The notes under the pieces were generated by a model, which did no database searches, was not told where the DNA came from, and saw nothing but the letters and a program-made list of their open reading frames with translations. Of a stretch of DNA of 64,000 nucleotides, positions 43,901 to 52,603 are shown one piece after another. Numbering within the stretch: position 1 is the first letter of the stretch; the number at the start of each line of letters is the position of its first letter. Position numbers and translations under genes: made by a program. Source of the stretch: Alloprevotella tannerae (lineage in GTDB: Bacteria; Bacteroidota; Bacteroidia; Bacteroidales; Bacteroidaceae); NCBI GenBank assembly GCA_015259125.1, contig JABZGR010000010.1, positions 1 to 64,000 of the forward strand, written 5' to 3'.

Positions 43901-46900
43901 TTGGCGAGAATTATTACGCACGCCTATCATAACCGTACGAATATCCCCTAAGGTAGGGTTACCCATAATGCTCACGCGATTAGCCTGTTTGTGTGGATCA
44001 TATTCAGTATAAAGTCGACCAAAAGAGGCAGCGCCATTTGCTCGTGCTCTATTGCGATTACGCTTCAGATCAGTAAATAAAGACAAATCTATATCCAACA
44101 TATTTGCTGCTGGCCAAACGGCAATAGCACCAGCATCGGAGTTAGCATAACGCCCGGGAGGAGTTACCGTTAGCGGAATTTCGTATTCGTAGAAGTTGGA
44201 TTTGTAGTCACTGCCTAAACGAACAAACAAAGAGACTTGTCCGTCTTCCACCGCAGGATAGCCTTCTAAAGAATTGGCGTGGTTAAACATCTGTAGATGC
44301 TTATATCGCCGTAAGTCTAAATTGGTGCGCTTGTAAACAGCCCGCGCGTCTTCGGAAGCTAAATTCTTAACAACTAAAGATAATGCTTGTTCATTGTTTT
44401 GCAGCAATTGGTCTTGACCGGAATCTATTACGCGACTAATGCCTGGAGGTATCACATAGTTAACCGGAGATTTATCATTATTTTCTTCAAAGTTCACAGA
44501 CGAAGGTTCAAGTACACCGCTCACACTGGGCGCTTGACCATTATATAATGCTTGATCGTAAGATCTCCATTCTCCATGTACCAAGTTCAAGGTTGCCAAG
44601 CGGAGCACGACGGGCTGATCAAATCCGGTCAAGAACATTCGAATGAAACGAATTGACGTAAAGTCATTCATTCCACCAACATTCTTCTCATAATTTTCAA
44701 TGGGAATGCGGAACAAATACCAATTGACCGGCTCTGTCTTATTATTACGAGTCTTTGGGTATGCCGTCCGCTGATCGACGATATAGTTCTCGCCAATGCG
44801 CATTTTATTAGGATCTATTGCAACACGATATTGATAGTACTTCTCGTACTCATTCAACGTGTAATCTTGATTGATGTCTTCGACATCTGGCGTTGTTTTG
44901 TAAGCCGTAGCATAATTTTCCTGCGAGCTTTCCGTATCGGAAGAGTTACCGTTAGGATTATTGATATACTTATAGCGTTCAAGTATATTCTTTTTAGCGC
45001 GGTCATAATCAGAACCGCGGAAATAATGATACCTGTCTCCGGAAGGATTAGCTGCTATCGAATCATAAACTGCAGCCGACACAATACCACGAATTGTCTG
45101 CAAATAGTTTTGATAAGCGGGATACGTTTTTTCTTCTTCTGAAGTCAATCCGTTCAAACCTATATCTTGTTTTGATCTCGCGCCAGAAGTTGTATTAAAA
45201 GCATAGGTTACGCTACTTTGTGTCGGAACTTTACCCCACGTAGTCTGCTCTACAAGGGTAGAAGACCCGTCAATAGGCATTCCGCTTTCATAAAATTTCT
45301 TCCCATCTTTCAAGATATCTTCCGAAATCTCTCCAAGATTGAAGTAAAGCTCACCGGTAAAAGAGCGTCCTTCTTTACGCGCCTTGATGAAAGGATCCAT
45401 CATCCAGAACTCGATATATTCTACGTTGGAGTTCTCAAAGTCAGAAACATCCAGCTTACGCATCATTCCGCCCCAGCGTTTTCGCGGGTTGTTCAAATGG
45501 CCTGCCACGTTTAGGTCGGGATCCAGATTGTATGGCCCGCGCTCATTCGGATAAAACGCAAGATTGAGCACATTCATGATTGTGCTTTCCTTGTAGTTTG
45601 TCTGTTTATTGGGAAAAAGTTCACTCTTGGGTACTTCGCGCACATCAGGATCCGAAAGTTGATCAAGATCTGTCTTGATATAGCCGGGAGTAAGAGAAGA
45701 GCTACGCCTTGTAAACAAAGGATCAATATAATACCAAGCGAGCAAGGCGCGATTATAGCCATATCTCACATCATTAGAGAGAGACGACTCAGCGAACATT
45801 GAAGGCGTAGAAGAAATACTCCATTCTTTCGGATTGGAAATATCTATATTTGAAGTTGCATTTTCAAAATCATCTAAGTATGAGGCATTACCCTGAGCGC
45901 CTTGTACTTTGCCAGCAATCAATTGGGCAAACTCGGCCGTAAAGTTAATTGAAGAGGGCTGCGTAGCATTTACAAACGGGAGCTTATCTATCCAATCCGT
46001 CAAACGTTGACTTTGCTTCTTAAAAGCTAAGTTCACCCCCCAAATCGTATTATTGATGGCCTCACTACCAAAGGCGACTTTCGTAGTCAAAGGCTTCTCG
46101 CCCAAATGCATAATCGTACCGCCAATCATAAAGTTTTTGGAGAAATCATACTGCCAATTAAGCCCCAGCAAAGTTTTCCTTTGCATACCATAATCGGTAT
46201 TACTCTCCAAACTGACATTGATGGATGTGCCGGCGGAAAGCAAACTCTTGTTCAAGATCCGCACGACGCCACTATTATAATCGACAGTATAATCTGCACC
46301 TTCGACCAAGGTTTGTCCTCCTGCTGTTACTAACACAGAACCACGCGGCACATTCGACACACCTAAGGAAATCTCATCCTCTCGTGAAGCTTTATACTGA
46401 CCTGCAATGATGAATTTATCCTTTTCTGCGATCTGTTTAGCCACAGTCTTGGTCGAATCGTACAATTCTTGGAACACATACTTATCAGCGATAGCGTTGT
46501 TTCCAATGACTTTGCGCAAATATTTTCCGAAAGGCTCCACGCTGGTAAAGAAGACGCGGCCATCAGTCGGGTCAATAGTATATCCCTCCACATAGTCAAA
46601 ATACGCATTGGAGTTGCGCTTATTATTATTGTCTAATCTATCCAGCCCAAGCAACTGTATCAAGCGTTTGTCTTTCAACGTTGGCTCTGGGAGATAATTA
46701 AGATAAACACCCGTCGTATCAGAGAGGTATTTTACATCTAATCTGAACTTCTCTTTCTGCACATTAGAGGCACCTAAGGCGTAGACGTTCTTCATCATCA
46801 AGTCCCAGTTGCCTTGAGAGGGCGAGTTTGCCGTATTTTTCAACGACTTCAGCAATAATGTTTCCGTGTTATCCTTGCGATCCGTCGAAAATTCTCCGAC

Positions 46901-48343
46901 CTGATAGTTCGTACCTCTGTAGGTATATTCAAAAGCTACGGCCAAGACTTGATCCGGTTGCAATGCTGAACGGAGCGAGATATAACCTAAAGCTGCATTA
47001 ACTTTATACTCTGAAGGAGAAAGCAGACGAGCAGATTCTAACTTCTCATAATCTACGCCACCGGTCAAGCCAAATCCATCCAATGCCGAAGTTGCGGTCG
47101 AGATATTACGTACTCCGTTGATGCCGGACACTATATTATATAATGTATTCGCTGCGTTAGCCGGCACGGTCGTACTTCCTGCCGTCCACAGCGGATTATG
47201 GATTTTCGAAGCCTCACCTAAGTCGGTCAAAGCAATGATATTTCGTGTATTTGTGGTTTGTCCGGTCTTATTGGTCACCCATACTTCTGCGCGGTTGATC
47301 GTTATACCACTGAGAATATTGGGCAATTGGGCCATGTTCTCATCATAATGATCGCGAAAGTATTGAGCCAAGAAGAAGTGTCTGTTTTCATCGTAATCGT
47401 CCGCAGAGAATTCAAACGTACTCAACTGCACACCGCCTTTGGTTTGTACGCTTGAAGTAGCCGATTTCTTTTGTGCGATGATAGTCGAAAGTTTCAATTT
47501 ACCAAATTGGAGGTCTGTACGAATACCCAAAAGGCTACTCGTGCCGCGAATCAGCGAATTATTAGTCGGCATAGACACATTACCGGCTTCGATCAACTTA
47601 ATGATTTCATCCTCTTTGCCTTGATATTGCAACTTTAAGCGCTGTGCATCAAAATCAAACGTGGCATCAGAGTTATAATTAAAGTCCATCCCCATCTTAT
47701 CGCCGATTTTACCATTAACGCTGACGTTAATTTTTTCGTCAAAGTCAAAACCAAATACTTTTCTGTTACGTTCAGCGATTGATGGGTTCTCAACAGAGCG
47801 CATATTTGCGCCCAGTTTCAGTTCGGCAGAACCTTGTGTACGAATACGTACACCGCCCGGGCCAAAAATCTTTGCAGCCGGACCGAGATCGAATTTGAGA
47901 TCTGTGAAATCAAACTTCTCTTTGCCTTTATTCTTAAAGAGTTCTTGATTCTTTTGTTTGTAATAGGCTTGCAACGAGTGGCGCAAAGTCCATTGTTGAA
48001 ACTCTTTTGGCGACAATTCGAGCGGAGTTGCAACAAAGGAATCGCCTACTTTCGTACCTAAACGATAGGTTCCATCCTTTTCATCGTAATAAGCCTGCGT
48101 TTGGGCGTTTTCCGGGTCTTTCAAGTCTGTCGAAGAGGATCTCGCATCCTTTTCTTCCTGCGGCGCAGTCTTTTTTACAGGAAATTTGGGTTTTACAATG
48201 GTATCTCGCGGTGCAGTTTCCACCTGATTTTGGTTATCAGTCGATTCAGCAGGGGCTGTAAAACGCACAGTATACGTGCGGGCCGCCACAGAAATGACGG
48301 TCAACAGACTTATCAAGCAGATTATTTTAGCAAACTTGTGCAA
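40940..48343 (-). CDS. sprA: SprA/Sov, outer-membrane translocon of type IX secretion
   Basis: A 2467-residue outer-membrane beta-barrel, the channel of T9SS that exports CTD-bearing proteins. Length matches Porphyromonas gingivalis Sov and Flavobacterium SprA (about 2400-2500). A signal peptide (KIICLISLLTVISVAA) opens the protein, and repeated SprA-family segments follow (for example GVRIRTQGSAELKLGAN; NPRKRWGGMMRKLDVSDFEN). It ends in an aromatic-rich barrel (SFSADYALSRLLTLTLYYDR and final FSLNH). No ATG start exists before the first segments: an in-frame stop lies just upstream, so TTG at 48343 is the likely start, one base after the ruvA stop codon. It is in an operon with ruvA. Cargo genes are at 28.6, 51.7 and 52.6 kb. 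Confidence 0.93.
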   Translation of the reverse strand: MHKFAKIICLISLLTVISVAARTYTVRFTAPAESTDNQNQVETAPRDTIVKPKFPVKKTAPQEEKDARSSSTDLKDPENAQTQAYYDEKDGTYRLGTKVGDSFVATPLELSPKEFQQWTLRHSLQAYYKQKNQELFKNKGKEKFDFTDLKFDLGPAAKIFGPGGVRIRTQGSAELKLGANMRSVENPSIAERNRKVFGFDFDEKINVSVNGKIGDKMGMDFNYNSDATFDFDAQRLKLQYQGKEDEIIKLIEAGNVSMPTNNSLIRGTSSLLGIRTDLQFGKLKLSTIIAQKKSATSSVQTKGGVQLSTFEFSADDYDENRHFFLAQYFRDHYDENMAQLPNILSGITINRAEVWVTNKTGQTTNTRNIIALTDLGEASKIHNPLWTAGSTTVPANAANTLYNIVSGINGVRNISTATSALDGFGLTGGVDYEKLESARLLSPSEYKVNAALGYISLRSALQPDQVLAVAFEYTYRGTNYQVGEFSTDRKDNTETLLLKSLKNTANSPSQGNWDLMMKNVYALGASNVQKEKFRLDVKYLSDTTGVYLNYLPEPTLKDKRLIQLLGLDRLDNNNKRNSNAYFDYVEGYTIDPTDGRVFFTSVEPFGKYLRKVIGNNAIADKYVFQELYDSTKTVAKQIAEKDKFIIAGQYKASREDEISLGVSNVPRGSVLVTAGGQTLVEGADYTVDYNSGVVRILNKSLLSAGTSINVSLESNTDYGMQRKTLLGLNWQYDFSKNFMIGGTIMHLGEKPLTTKVAFGSEAINNTIWGVNLAFKKQSQRLTDWIDKLPFVNATQPSSINFTAEFAQLIAGKVQGAQGNASYLDDFENATSNIDISNPKEWSISSTPSMFAESSLSNDVRYGYNRALLAWYYIDPLFTRRSSSLTPGYIKTDLDQLSDPDVREVPKSELFPNKQTNYKESTIMNVLNLAFYPNERGPYNLDPDLNVAGHLNNPRKRWGGMMRKLDVSDFENSNVEYIEFWMMDPFIKARKEGRSFTGELYFNLGEISEDILKDGKKFYESGMPIDGSSTLVEQTTWGKVPTQSSVTYAFNTTSGARSKQDIGLNGLTSEEEKTYPAYQNYLQTIRGIVSAAVYDSIAANPSGDRYHYFRGSDYDRAKKNILERYKYINNPNGNSSDTESSQENYATAYKTTPDVEDINQDYTLNEYEKYYQYRVAIDPNKMRIGENYIVDQRTAYPKTRNNKTEPVNWYLFRIPIENYEKNVGGMNDFTSIRFIRMFLTGFDQPVVLRLATLNLVHGEWRSYDQALYNGQAPSVSGVLEPSSVNFEENNDKSPVNYVIPPGISRVIDSGQDQLLQNNEQALSLVVKNLASEDARAVYKRTNLDLRRYKHLQMFNHANSLEGYPAVEDGQVSLFVRLGSDYKSNFYEYEIPLTVTPPGRYANSDAGAIAVWPAANMLDIDLSLFTDLKRNRNRARANGAASFGRLYTEYDPHKQANRVSIMGNPTLGDIRTVMIGVRNNSRQVQHAEVWVNELRLQQVSNKGGIAAQAALNLQLSDLATVDLTGRLETEGFGGLEETVQQRRDNNLTQYSVTTNVQLGKFLPEKVKMNAPLYYSYSKERIEPKYNPLDTDLPMKDALSALATKAEKDSLRRIANRVVTSKNLSLTGVRFNIQTKGHPMPYDPANFTFGYAHSSRETTGQTTAWEKDQNWRWSFNYNYSPNYKPFAPFKKISKSKWLKILTDFGFNYLPQNVAFNSEITRSYYELQERDMENLGNTSIPLTWNSDFLWNRSFNLRWDITKNIQLSFQSGTNAEIEQPYTAVNKQLYPDRYRAWKDSIWQSIRHLGRPLSYAQNFQASWRLPINKIPLFDWLTSDVSFQSSYNWIRGTILENGMNLGNNISNSRNITANARFNMETLYNHVPFLRKVNQKYSNSSSSSSKKQDQRKVFTQELHLRADTTLTVKHNQQTKKIRLTALRKDGSRMQLRYKVLDKNTIEILNRDSAQIKLTIAERKSNEDQAWYKTLQGVSRVLMMVRNVSFNYSNRFNMSLPGFLPEIGNTFGQSRGGGLKPGLDFAFGAVNESYIRRAAERGWLLRTDSIITPATTNLTETFQFRATLEPFRDFKIDLSATRDVNTAKSIQYMFTNMPTLESGSFAQTTISIISSFESFGNADNGYASKTFRKFIQSLDSHRNQVEANYANATYPAGTSLAGTPFNPANGTISKYSSDVMVPAFLDAYTVGGSGLRIFPTILRMLPNWSISYAGLSRLSVMKKVFKSFNLNHSYKSIYSIGAYSSFSTFSRYMGNWGFITDISSGLPVPSSPFDVSSVSINETFAPLFGVDMTFLNNLSTRVEIRRTRILTLSMTNAQINEARSNDFVIGMGYKIPNFKLFESKKVVRTKKAKSKEADKDRGDAFELRSNITGFSSDLNIRFDFSFRSQASLNRDIMTGLSQATSGNRALQLSFSADYALSRLLTLTLYYDRQMNRPLLTSASYPTTTQDFGVSLKFSLNH

Positions 48344-48344
48344 A

Positions 48345-48938
48345 TCAGAGTAGTTTTAAAGCCTGTTTGATTACCTGCTCTATCGGCAGATTAGGATTCT
48401 CTTGCAACAATGCAGAGACACATTTCTGAGAAGCGGCCGGAGGGAAGCCTAAGGTGGTCAGTGCAGATACGGCTTCTGCCACGGCATTGGCGTTAACTGC
48501 ATTCGCCACGCCTTGTTGTACCGTAGTTCCCCCCTCGATTCCCATCACTTTGTCCTTTAAGTCCAAGACGATACGTTGAGCAGCTTTCGGGCCAATGCCT
48601 TTTACACCACGCAGGAGTTTTACATTCTCCATCTGAATAATGTTAGCCAACTCGCCAGGTGAGAAAGACGACAAGATAACTTTAGCCGTCTGTCCACCCA
48701 CGCCGCTTACGGAAATCAGCAACGTAAAAAGCTGGCGCTCTTGCTTCGTCGAGAAGCCATACAGCAGGTAAGCATCTTCGCGTATGACTTCATAGACGTA
48801 AAGTTTCGCCTCTTTCCGATCCTGTATAGCCGTATAGGTGTTCAGCGAAATCAGCAATTCATAGCCGACACCGCAAGTCTCAAGCGTGCAACTCGTAGGT
48901 GTAAGTTCGCCTATCTGTCCTTTGATATAGTCAATCAT
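48345..48938 (-). CDS. ruvA: Holliday junction branch migration protein RuvA
   Basis: Binds Holliday junctions as a tetramer and directs RuvB. The 197 residues show the OB-fold start MIDYIKGQIGELTPT, the two helix-hairpin-helix motifs VSGVGGQTAKVIL and VKGIGPKAAQRIVLDL, and the C-terminal RuvB-binding domain (AVSALTTLGFPPAAS). I chose the ATG at 48938 by family start; upstream codons are not protein-like. sprA follows directly. Confidence 0.95.
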   Translation of the reverse strand: MIDYIKGQIGELTPTSCTLETCGVGYELLISLNTYTAIQDRKEAKLYVYEVIREDAYLLYGFSTKQERQLFTLLISVSGVGGQTAKVILSSFSPGELANIIQMENVKLLRGVKGIGPKAAQRIVLDLKDKVMGIEGGTTVQQGVANAVNANAVAEAVSALTTLGFPPAASQKCVSALLQENPNLPIEQVIKQALKLL

Positions 48939-49070
48939 TTGTCTTGTCAGAGATGTGAAGCGCCCTGTATTTACAGACGCCACCTGTGAAAACAACGACA
49001 AAAGTAATATTTTATTATATTCGGAGAGAAGAAATGACGAGTAATTGAACTGGCGTTGGCACTCTTTCAT

Positions 49071-49078
49071 TATCTTTG
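49071..49078 (+). promoter_or_regulatory. Candidate -7 box for yicC-gmk-nadD
   Basis: TATCTTTG, full consensus, 44 bp before the yicC start. A TTG stands at 23 bp upstream, slightly long. Confidence 0.55.
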
Positions 49079-49122
49079 CGCTTACAAACCAACAGAGATT
49101 ATAATTCATAAAGCATTCCACC

Positions 49123-50001
49123 ATGATACAATCAATGACAGGCTACGGCAAAGCTGAGGCCCATTGTAACGGGAAAAAGATACACATAGAAATTAAATCG
49201 CTCAATTCTAAAGCGCTTGATTTGAGCGCACGCATCGCTCCGCTCTATCGCGAGAAAGAAATTGAAATACGCAAATATCTCGCACAAGCCTTGGAGCGTG
49301 GTAAAGTCGACTTCTCGATCTGGGTGGAAAAGGATGCCGATCGGCAAGCTACGCCCATCAACCCGTTTGTGGTCAGCAACTACAAACAGCAGATTGAAGC
49401 GATCAGTAAAGATTTGGCGATCAACGCGCCTACGACCAACTGGTGGGACATTATCGTTCGTCTACCTGAATTAACCACGCCCGTAGAGCAGGAAGAGTTG
49501 TCTCAAGATGAATGGAATGAGGCCTATCGGGCCATACAACAGGCCACGCAAGCGCTAATCGAATTTCGCAAACAAGAGGGACAAGCACTCTACAAGATGT
49601 TTACGCTCAAGATCAACAATATCGAGCAACTCTTGTCTGCGATTGTGCCTTATGAGAAGGAGCGTACGGAGAAAATCCGTCAACGTCTGGAAGAACGCTT
49701 GTGCGAATTGAAAGGCGTAGATTATGATAAGAACCGATTAGAACAAGAACTTATTTACTACATAGAGAAGCTGGACATCAGCGAGGAGAAGCAACGGCTG
49801 ACCAACCACTTAAAATACTTTCGCGAAACGCTGGACGGCGGTTGCGGACAAGGCAAAAAGCTGGGCTTTATCGCGCAGGAAATGGGCCGAGAAATCAACA
49901 CGACCGGCTCTAAGAGCAACTTGGCTGAAATGCAAAACATCGTCGTGAAGATGAAAGACGAATTAGAACAAATCAAAGAGCAGGTACTCAACGTTCTATA
50001 A
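49123..50001 (+). CDS. yicC: YicC/YloC family endoribonuclease
   Basis: A 292-residue protein of the YicC family, reported as endoribonucleases that act on structured RNA. The start MIQSMTGYGKAEA and C-terminal DUF1732 (GKKLGFIAQEMGREINTTGSK) are diagnostic. gmk begins 6 bp after the stop, so yicC-gmk-nadD form an operon. Confidence 0.92.
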   Translation: MIQSMTGYGKAEAHCNGKKIHIEIKSLNSKALDLSARIAPLYREKEIEIRKYLAQALERGKVDFSIWVEKDADRQATPINPFVVSNYKQQIEAISKDLAINAPTTNWWDIIVRLPELTTPVEQEELSQDEWNEAYRAIQQATQALIEFRKQEGQALYKMFTLKINNIEQLLSAIVPYEKERTEKIRQRLEERLCELKGVDYDKNRLEQELIYYIEKLDISEEKQRLTNHLKYFRETLDGGCGQGKKLGFIAQEMGREINTTGSKSNLAEMQNIVVKMKDELEQIKEQVLNVL

Positions 50002-50007
50002 GCAATT

Positions 50008-50571
50008 ATGGCAAAGATAATCGTTTTTTCAGCGCCTTCGGGAAGTGGTAAATCCACAATCATCAACTATTTGATGGATCAACAACTGAATCTGCATTTT
50101 TCAATCAGCGCTACGTCGCGCCCACCTCGCGGAAAAGAGCAACACGGAGTGGAATATTACTTCCTGACGGCTGAGGATTTTCGACAACGCATTGCCGATG
50201 GCGAGTTTTTAGAATTTTGTGAAGTCTATGATGGGCGCTATTATGGGACACTAAAAGCTGAAGTGGACCGGCTGCTGGCCAAAGGCGAAAACGTCATCTG
50301 CGATGTCGACGTCGTCGGAGCGCAAAACATCAAGCGCATCTACGGCGACCAAGCGCTGACGGTATTTATCAAAGTGCCCTCGTTAGAGGTTTTGCGCCAC
50401 CGCCTAACGGCGCGTGGAACGGATGCACCGGAAGTAATCGAGGAGCGCATACGCCGGGCCGACTACGAACTGAGTGAAGCCGACAAATTCGATGCTACCT
50501 TAATCAACGACAATTTAGAGACAGTCTTAAAGGCGGCCAAGGCGCTCGTTAGTCAGTTTTTGGATGCATGA
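50008..50571 (+). CDS. gmk: Guanylate kinase
   Basis: Phosphorylates GMP to GDP with ATP. The 187 residues have P-loop SAPSGSGKSTII, SATSRPPRGKEQHGVEYYF (GMP binding) and the lid DVDVVGAQNIKRIYG. The stop overlaps the nadD start by 4 bases. Confidence 0.97.
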   Translation: MAKIIVFSAPSGSGKSTIINYLMDQQLNLHFSISATSRPPRGKEQHGVEYYFLTAEDFRQRIADGEFLEFCEVYDGRYYGTLKAEVDRLLAKGENVICDVDVVGAQNIKRIYGDQALTVFIKVPSLEVLRHRLTARGTDAPEVIEERIRRADYELSEADKFDATLINDNLETVLKAAKALVSQFLDA

Positions 50572-51140
50572 AGCGCATAGGTATCTTCGGCGGCTCCTTT
50601 AATCCGATCCACAAAGGGCACATCCATATCGGGTTAAAGGCGATAGCAGATAAAGAAGTTGACGAAATACACTACCTCGTATCGCCACAAAATCCGCTGA
50701 AGTGCGATCAGCAACTCTTAGATGAACAGTTGCGCTTCCGCTTGACCATCAAAGCATTGGCCGATTATCCGCTGCTCAAAGCTTCCGACTTTGAATTTCA
50801 CCTGCCGCGCCCATCTTTCACGTGGAAAACGATGAGCGCACTTCGCCTTCTCCGCCCTGATGACCGGCTGGTCTTGTTAATTGGTGCTGACAACTGGTTG
50901 CTATTTGATCGATGGGCAAATCACGACAACCTATTAGCCAATTTTCAATTTTTAATCTATCCGCGCGACGGCTATAAAGTGACAACCACAGAGTTACCCG
51001 CAAACGTCCGCTTACTTGATGCGCCAATTTATCCTTATAGTTCTACGATGATTCGGCAGGCCGTGCAAGCCGGTGAGGACATCGCAGAAATGGTGCCGGA
51101 TGTTATTATAGCTGACGTCAAAAAGCTGTATGGCACATAA
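50568..51140 (+). CDS. nadD: Nicotinate-nucleotide adenylyltransferase
   Basis: Adenylates nicotinate mononucleotide to deamido-NAD. The 190 residues have GGSFNPIHKGHIHI (the nucleotidyltransferase T/HxGH motif) and the C-terminal SSTMIR. Last in the yicC-gmk-nadD operon; nadC of the same pathway is at 33.4 kb. A terminator follows. Confidence 0.95.
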   Translation: MKRIGIFGGSFNPIHKGHIHIGLKAIADKEVDEIHYLVSPQNPLKCDQQLLDEQLRFRLTIKALADYPLLKASDFEFHLPRPSFTWKTMSALRLLRPDDRLVLLIGADNWLLFDRWANHDNLLANFQFLIYPRDGYKVTTTELPANVRLLDAPIYPYSSTMIRQAVQAGEDIAEMVPDVIIADVKKLYGT

Positions 51141-51208
51141 GCGGTATATACTTTTTTTGTCGACCATCGTTTCTTACGGGCTTACAACAAGTTTTTTAAG
51201 CTACAAAG

Positions 51209-51250
51209 TAAGGCAACAAACAGCGTAAGGCTCTTGTTGCTTATTTTTTT
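51209..51250 (+). terminator. Terminator of yicC-gmk-nadD
   Basis: TAAG-G-CAACAA and TTGTTGCTTA form a 10-bp stem with a single-base bulge, followed by a run of T residues, 69 bp after the nadD stop. Confidence 0.75.
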
Positions 51251-51331
51251 CTCTCTTTTCTCAATACCCACAGCTTACTTACACATTATATATCATAGGG
51301 ACATGACGAACTCTGCACTGATCAAATTATT

Positions 51332-51415
51332 GTTTGGCCCGAGCAAACCATCGTTTGCCCTCACCAAACCATCGTTTGCCCCCACCAAACTATCGTTTGC
51401 TCCCACCAAACGACT
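51332..51415. repeat. Array D: four 21-bp GTTTG-N7-CAAAC units
   Basis: Four units, all arms intact. Cores are GCCCGAG, CCCTCAC, CCCCCAC and CTCCCAC; linkers are CATC, CATC, TATC and GACT. It is preceded by TATT. It lies in the 529-bp gap between nadD and the LRR gene, 184 bp upstream of the LRR gene's strong promoter. Only the terminator and promoter are otherwise seen in the gap. Confidence 0.94.
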
Positions 51416-51598
51416 AACGCCACGCGTTAATAGATGCAAACACAGACGATGCGATTGCGAAAGAACCATCATATTAACAATTTATCAGATACAACAAAAC
51501 AGGATTTGCATATTTGCAAATTATACACTTAGATTATTTCCGAATTTTCGCAATGCAAAAAAATAACTCATGAAACTGAAGAAAAAACAAAAAAAAGC

Positions 51599-51628
51599 TT
51601 TTGCACTATATATTTTCACTTATCTTTG
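51599..51628 (+). promoter_or_regulatory. Promoter of the T9SS cargo pair
   Basis: TTTTG, 17 bp, TATCTTTG (51621-51628), a full -7 consensus, 42 bp before the start codon. Confidence 0.75.
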
Positions 51629-51669
51629 TGGCGTCAAATAATATGTCGAATTAGCAAAATCGAACAACT

Positions 51670-52569
51670 ATGAGAAAAAGTACTCTTTTTGCATCGCTCT
51701 TAGCGATGTTTGCCGTTGCTGCAAACTCGTTTGCACAAAGCTCGATTGAGTTAACCACAGATCTATCGGTTGGCTCTGAATTCCAAATGTTCCTTCAAGT
51801 TGGCGAAGGAGAAAGACTCAAAATCGATGGTCTTAAAGGACAATTTAAGAACGATGAGTGGAACTTAGTTACGCTAACAAAACAGACTGTAAAAATTGAA
51901 GGCAAAATTAAGCTCCTTGGCATTGACGGAAATCAAATCACGTCAGTCAAAATGAAAGACATGGAGGATCTAACCTCACTGGGTTTGAAAAATAACAAGC
52001 TGACAGAGATCGATTTGTCTGGTGCTCCGGCGCTGAAGCGTATTTCAGTAGGCAAGAACAAGCTCGAAGCTTTAGATCTTTCTAACAACACCTTCCTCTT
52101 CCAGGTATATGTCTATGGAAATAAGATTAAGGAAGAGAAGATGACGGCACTTGTTAACTCGCTGCCAGGAGGAACGTCTTCCGAACTCTTCCTGGTCGAC
52201 AAAACACTTGCGAACGAAGAAAACGTAGCAACAAAAGCGGACGTTCAAGTTGCACGCAACAAAGGCTGGAACGTGTTCAACTATCAAGGTGGCTCATATA
52301 CGATCTACGATGGTGAAGGCGGAACCGGCATAGAATTTATCAACCAACGCGCTATCGAAGTCAACCAAAACGCAGGTAGCGACTATGCAACGCTAACTGT
52401 ACCCCACAAAATGCTGGGCTCAACTTATGCGATCTATAGCCTAAACGGCGCAAAACTCGCTGGCGGCGTTATTTCGTCAGACTTTACGCGCCTGCCGCTG
52501 AACAACGTGCCTGTTGGCGCATACTTGCTCAAAGTCGGCGACAAGGTTGAGAAACTGATCAAGAAATAA
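51670..52569 (+). CDS. Secreted leucine-rich repeat protein with T9SS tail
   Basis: A 299-residue surface or secreted protein. It has a signal peptide (MRKSTLFASLLAMFAVAANSFA, about 1-22), several leucine-rich repeats at about 75-165 (for example LTSLGLKNNKLTEIDLSGA), and a type-A-like T9SS tail (YAIYSLNGAKL...GAYLLKVGDKVEKLIKK). The LRR class resembles Bacteroidota internalin/BspA-like adhesins, so host or partner binding is possible but unproven. It is co-transcribed with the next gene 34 bp downstream. A strong promoter lies upstream. Confidence 0.85.
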   Translation: MRKSTLFASLLAMFAVAANSFAQSSIELTTDLSVGSEFQMFLQVGEGERLKIDGLKGQFKNDEWNLVTLTKQTVKIEGKIKLLGIDGNQITSVKMKDMEDLTSLGLKNNKLTEIDLSGAPALKRISVGKNKLEALDLSNNTFLFQVYVYGNKIKEEKMTALVNSLPGGTSSELFLVDKTLANEENVATKADVQVARNKGWNVFNYQGGSYTIYDGEGGTGIEFINQRAIEVNQNAGSDYATLTVPHKMLGSTYAIYSLNGAKLAGGVISSDFTRLPLNNVPVGAYLLKVGDKVEKLIKK

Positions 52570-52603
52570 GCTCGACATTCAACTAATCTAAAGGAACGAT
52601 CTT

